Below, piece by piece: positions 7,343-9,597 of a DNA stretch of 9,597 bases; position 1 is the stretch's first letter; each line of letters starts with the position of its first letter. A program made the position numbers and the translations under genes. This DNA comes from Desulfofustis sp. (GTDB taxonomy: Bacteria; Desulfobacterota; Desulfobulbia; Desulfobulbales; Desulfocapsaceae): assembly GCA_030145365.1 (NCBI GenBank), contig JAQYVS010000157.1, forward strand, positions 1 through 9,597, written 5' to 3'. The notes beneath the pieces are model-generated. The model made no database searches and was not told where the DNA came from. It was given only the letters and a program-made list of their open reading frames with translations.

Positions 7343-8641
7343 TTACGGCCGATCATCCGTGGCCACAAACGGCCGTTCGATAACTCCCTGGTAAATTTGC
7401 CGGGGACGTCCTATCTTGTTATTTTCCTTATCCATGTTCATTTCCTGCCAATGTGATATCCAGCCTGGCAGGCGTCCCAGGGCAAACATGACGGTAAACA
7501 TATTAGTCGGAATACCCATGGCCCGATAGACAATGCCCGAGTAAAAATCGACATTTGGATAGAGATTTCTCGAGACAAAATAATCATCTTTACTGACCCG
7601 GTGTTCAAGCTCCTGGGCAATGTCGAGCAGTGGATCTTGTACATTTAAGGTATTGAGAATTTCGTGGGTGGCCTGTTTGATTATTTTTGCCCGCGGGTCA
7701 TATGTCTTGTAAACCCGGTGGCCAAAACCGGTGAGCCGGTAAGGATTATTGGGGTCTTTTGCCATATTGATATATTTGTCAAAATTCATATCGTCGGCAT
7801 ATATCGTTTCAAGCATTCTAATGACTGCTGCATTTGCACCGCCGTGCAACGGCCCCCATAAAGCTCCCACCCCTGCAGATATCGAAGGGTAGAGTTTTAC
7901 TCCGGAACTGCCCACCAATCTGACCGTAGATGTAGAGCAATTCTGTTCGTGATCGGCATGGAGAATCAGCAGCTTATTTAATGCAGAAACCATCAGTGGT
8001 TCAATCGTATAAGGCATATTGGGGCGATCAAACATCATGTTCAAAAAGTTACTGCAATAGTTCAGGTCGGCACGGGGGTAGACGAGTGGAAGACCGATGC
8101 TCTTTTTGTATGAAAAGGCGGCGATGGTCCTGATTTTTGAAAGCAGCCGGGCGGTTGTTGTGGTAATGCCTCCATACGGGTCTTCGTCGAGATCCATTTC
8201 CGGATAAAAATCATGCAAGGAGCCGACCATGGTGGAAAGGATTGACATTGGTGAGGCATTGGGCGGGAAATGATCAAAAAAGTGAATCATATCCTCATGA
8301 ATCAAGGCATAGCGGATCATATCCGCCCTGAATTGGTTCAATTCTTTAGTGTTGGGCAATTCTCCGGTGAGCAGAAGATAGGCGACCTCAATAAAATTAC
8401 AATTGTCAGCAAGTTCTTCAATGTTGTAGCCCCGATAACGAAGAATGCCGTTTTTCCCGTCCAGATAGGTGATTCCGGACTCACAGGAACCGGTGTTCAT
8501 ATAGCCACTGTCAAGGGTGATATAGCCGGTTTCCCGTAATAATCTACGGATGTCGAGTGCTTTCTCGCCGGTGGTACTTTCGACAATGGGAAGATCGTAG
8601 GTTTTGCCGTCGATGATCAATTGTGCAGTTTGGTTGGACAT
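7343..8641 (-). CDS. gltA: Citrate synthase, type II (GltA-like)
   Basis: This enzyme condenses acetyl-CoA with oxaloacetate to citrate, the entry step of the TCA cycle, in the cytoplasm. Its 432 residues are close to E. coli GltA (427) and collinear along the whole length. All active-site landmarks are present: H228/H231 in LHADHEQN, catalytic H266 in WGPLHGGAN, H308 in GFGHRVY and D365 in YPNVDFYSG. Length and the N-terminal small beta domain point to the hexameric type II form, many of which are inhibited by NADH. By eye alignment, several E. coli NADH-site residues differ here: the R-H-T triplet is R110-Y111-A112, and the regulatory Cys near 206 lies within MMFDRPNMP, where no Cys is present. 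GAGGA (8646-8650, minus) sits 4 nt before the ATG. The enzyme is an ordinary Si-type synthase, unlike the unrelated Re-citrate synthase of some anaerobes. Confidence 0.97.
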   Translation of the reverse strand: MSNQTAQLIIDGKTYDLPIVESTTGEKALDIRRLLRETGYITLDSGYMNTGSCESGITYLDGKNGILRYRGYNIEELADNCNFIEVAYLLLTGELPNTKELNQFRADMIRYALIHEDMIHFFDHFPPNASPMSILSTMVGSLHDFYPEMDLDEDPYGGITTTTARLLSKIRTIAAFSYKKSIGLPLVYPRADLNYCSNFLNMMFDRPNMPYTIEPLMVSALNKLLILHADHEQNCSTSTVRLVGSSGVKLYPSISAGVGALWGPLHGGANAAVIRMLETIYADDMNFDKYINMAKDPNNPYRLTGFGHRVYKTYDPRAKIIKQATHEILNTLNVQDPLLDIAQELEHRVSKDDYFVSRNLYPNVDFYSGIVYRAMGIPTNMFTVMFALGRLPGWISHWQEMNMDKENNKIGRPRQIYQGVIERPFVATDDRP

Positions 8642-8889
8642 GAAATCCTCATTTGTTGTTGGTTCTTCCGGTGGCCTGCTCGTCTATCTTTCGTCGCTCA
8701 AGGACTCTCAGCGGATCAGCTGTGAATCCGATGTAAACACCTGAATACTGATTAATCGGTAACGGACTCGGCTGATGATGCGAAACCCGGATGTTATCCG
8801 TTAAACGGGATAGATTTTCAGACAGGAGTACAATCGGAACTAAATGGCAGTAGCAGGGAAACTGCTCAAACACAATAGAATACCCACAT

Positions 8890-8918
8890 AATATAGCCGG
8901 AAATGGTTGTTTGGGCAA
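8890..8918 (-). promoter_or_regulatory. Candidate sigma70 promoter of gltA
   Basis: Read on the minus strand, TTGCCC (8918-8913) and TATATT (8895-8890) are separated by 17 nt, matching four and five of six consensus positions. Transcription would start near 8883, giving a leader of about 240 nt before the gltA ATG. This is the best promoter match seen on the minus strand of the gap, but it rests on sequence match alone. Confidence 0.45.
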
Positions 8919-8997
8919 ATTTTCTTTTTCTCAAACAGCTTCATAGCAGGTTACACCCGGCAAATGGGTGTACTTTATGTAACGGTAATATTATCAT

Positions 8998-9026
8998 TTG
9001 CCTGTTGCTCTGTTCGGAGTTATAGG
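8998..9026 (+). promoter_or_regulatory. Possible promoter of the right-edge gene
   Basis: TTGCCT (8998-9003) and TATAGG (9021-9026) are separated by 17 nt, each with a partial match to the sigma70 hexamers. The pair lies between the two arms of the 9-bp inverted repeat at 8983-8991 and 9062-9070. A transcript would start near 9033, about 100 nt before the gene. The match is modest. Confidence 0.3.
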
Positions 9027-9133
9027 TTGGGACTGGAGCTTGTATGGATGTTACATTACCTATATTACCGATAGGCTGGCTGGCGTGATCTGCTGGATTA
9101 TCGACCAACTATTCATGGATGGTTAAGAGCCTT

Positions 9134-9597
9134 ATGACAGGGTTGAAAGAAGAAATTGAGCGCCTTGATATAAAACTGCTGATTCGATATGGAGTGGATG
9201 AGGCGGAATGTGCCGCCGCTCTTGCAGTATTTGAAAAATTTAAAGAAAACCGTATCGCAGTTACATTGCTGCGCAGTTATTATTCGGATTTGCCGGAGGG
9301 TTGTGAGGAAATGGCAGTTGATCTGAAAGTCGTGGCCAAGAAGCAGGGTACATTTCTTATTGATCTGCAATCCACGAACCATAATTATCTCTATCTCTGC
9401 TCAGAAGAAGAAGCCGTGTTTTTGGGAGAGTTCAAAGACGGAATTGGTGATGAAACAATTTTAAATCATTTTGGTTTTGCTTCCATCAAAGATTTCTGGC
9501 AGCAGACAGATAAGAACCCCGAATATCTTCCATCTTTATCTCCACCTACTCAGGATAAAGAATTGACTACCTGTGTGGCGTGCGGGGTTGAGGTTGG
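9134..9597 (+). CDS. Protein of unknown function with C-terminal CxxC motif, partial (runs off the window)
   Basis: An open frame of 154 codons has no stop before the window ends, so the C-terminus is missing. I do not recognise the family. The N-terminus is helical and charged (TGLKEEIERLDIKLLIRYGV). An alpha/beta-looking middle includes LKVVAKKQGTFLIDLQSTNH and NYLYLCSEEEAVFLGEF, then a proline-rich linker (YLPSLSPPTQDKE), then CVACG near residue 148. That CxxC is the first half of what could be a zinc-ribbon or similar metal site, with the second half beyond the edge. No signal peptide or membrane helix is visible, so it is probably cytoplasmic. Two in-frame ATGs are possible, at 9119 and 9134. 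The second was chosen because a weak purine stretch (AAGAG, 9125-9129) precedes it, while the first has none. It is transcribed divergently from gltA. Confidence 0.75.
   Translation, partial: MTGLKEEIERLDIKLLIRYGVDEAECAAALAVFEKFKENRIAVTLLRSYYSDLPEGCEEMAVDLKVVAKKQGTFLIDLQSTNHNYLYLCSEEEAVFLGEFKDGIGDETILNHFGFASIKDFWQQTDKNPEYLPSLSPPTQDKELTTCVACGVEV

Larger units (their letters stand above)
8642..9133. other. Divergent intergenic region between gltA and the right-edge gene
   Basis: This gap of nearly 500 bp has no convincing full-length gene. The gltA side holds small stems such as CGGAT/ATCCG with a GTT loop (8788-8800). The middle has a perfect 7-bp inverted repeat, TACACCC (8952-8958) and GGGTGTA (8966-8972) with a 7-nt spacer. 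It also has three copies of TGTAAC/GTTACA (8950-8955, 8978-8983, 9050-9055) and a widely spaced 9-bp inverted repeat, CGGTAATAT (8983-8991) and ATATTACCG (9062-9070). These cluster between the two outward promoter candidates and look like regulator-binding sites, although no known operator was recognised. Confidence 0.5.

Noticed and set aside
8844..8891. Short plus-strand ORF of 15 codons (MAVAGKLLKHNRIPT) in the gltA upstream region
   Set aside because: The nearest AGGAG is 15 nt upstream of the ATG, too far to serve it, and it runs antisense through the predicted gltA leader.
8649..8918. An 89-codon minus-strand frame ending 7 nt before the gltA ATG, which looks like an operon partner
   Set aside because: It can only begin at a TTG without a good ribosome-binding site, has no internal ATG, contains the best gltA promoter candidate within its start region, and the protein resembles nothing I know. 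The last 35 or so residues look protein-like, so a conservation check would still be reasonable.
9086..9125. TGA at 9086 as a selenocysteine codon joining the short ORF to the right-edge gene
   Set aside because: The following 40 nt form at best a 4-bp stem with a 12-nt loop, not a convincing bacterial SECIS, and the upstream peptide shows no redox-type motif.
1..9597. Mobile element, CRISPR array, toxin-antitoxin pair or defence system
   Set aside because: No transposase, integrase, long terminal repeats, regularly spaced repeats or small toxin-like gene pairs were seen. The window reads as ordinary metabolic and housekeeping chromosome.

Overview
The window looks like a stretch of chromosome from a Gram-negative bacterium of roughly balanced base composition. 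The gene content is a TAXI-type TRAP transporter with a signal-peptide-bearing periplasmic binding protein, a linked universal stress protein, a full-length Pol I and a hexameric-type citrate synthase. Together with the protein style, this suggests a deltaproteobacterium (Desulfobacterota, perhaps Desulfobulbales-like). That placement is an impression from memory of protein families and could be wrong. No transposase, phage gene, CRISPR array, tRNA or rRNA was seen.

Layout. 1-110: upstream region with a clear ribosome-binding site. 111-1088 (+): TAXI-family solute-binding protein. 1089-1344: a 256-bp gap with a stem-loop and T-run just after the stop, then a long leader before the permease. 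1345-3924 (+): fused DctQM-type TRAP permease with a DUF3394/PDZ-like C-terminal extension. 3986-4486 (+): universal stress protein. 4517-4547: strong perfect-stem terminator closing the transporter cluster. 4611-7283 (+): DNA polymerase I (GTG start). 7287-7319: weaker terminator in the short convergent gap. 7343-8641 (-): citrate synthase. 8642-9133: a divergent intergenic region with promoter candidates both ways and a cluster of small inverted repeats. 9134-9597 (+): a gene of unknown function that runs off the window and ends in a CxxC motif.

How the genes fit together. The binding protein, permease and stress protein form one functional unit: periplasmic capture of a small organic anion, import driven by an ion gradient, and probably modulation by the UspA-like protein, as known for TeaD in the TeaABC system of Halomonas. 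The hairpin after the first gene fits partial termination that would make more binding protein than permease. polA and gltA are independent housekeeping genes on convergent strands. A physiological link between a carboxylate or amino-acid importer and citrate synthase is possible but rests only on neighbourhood.

Nothing here clearly amounts to a new system. The points most worth a second look are an Asp in place of the near-invariant Glu of Pol I motif A (the ribonucleotide steric gate), a TRAP-linked stress protein with an eroded ATP-binding motif, the PDZ-like tail of the permease, and the unidentified gene at the right edge with its repeat-rich upstream region.
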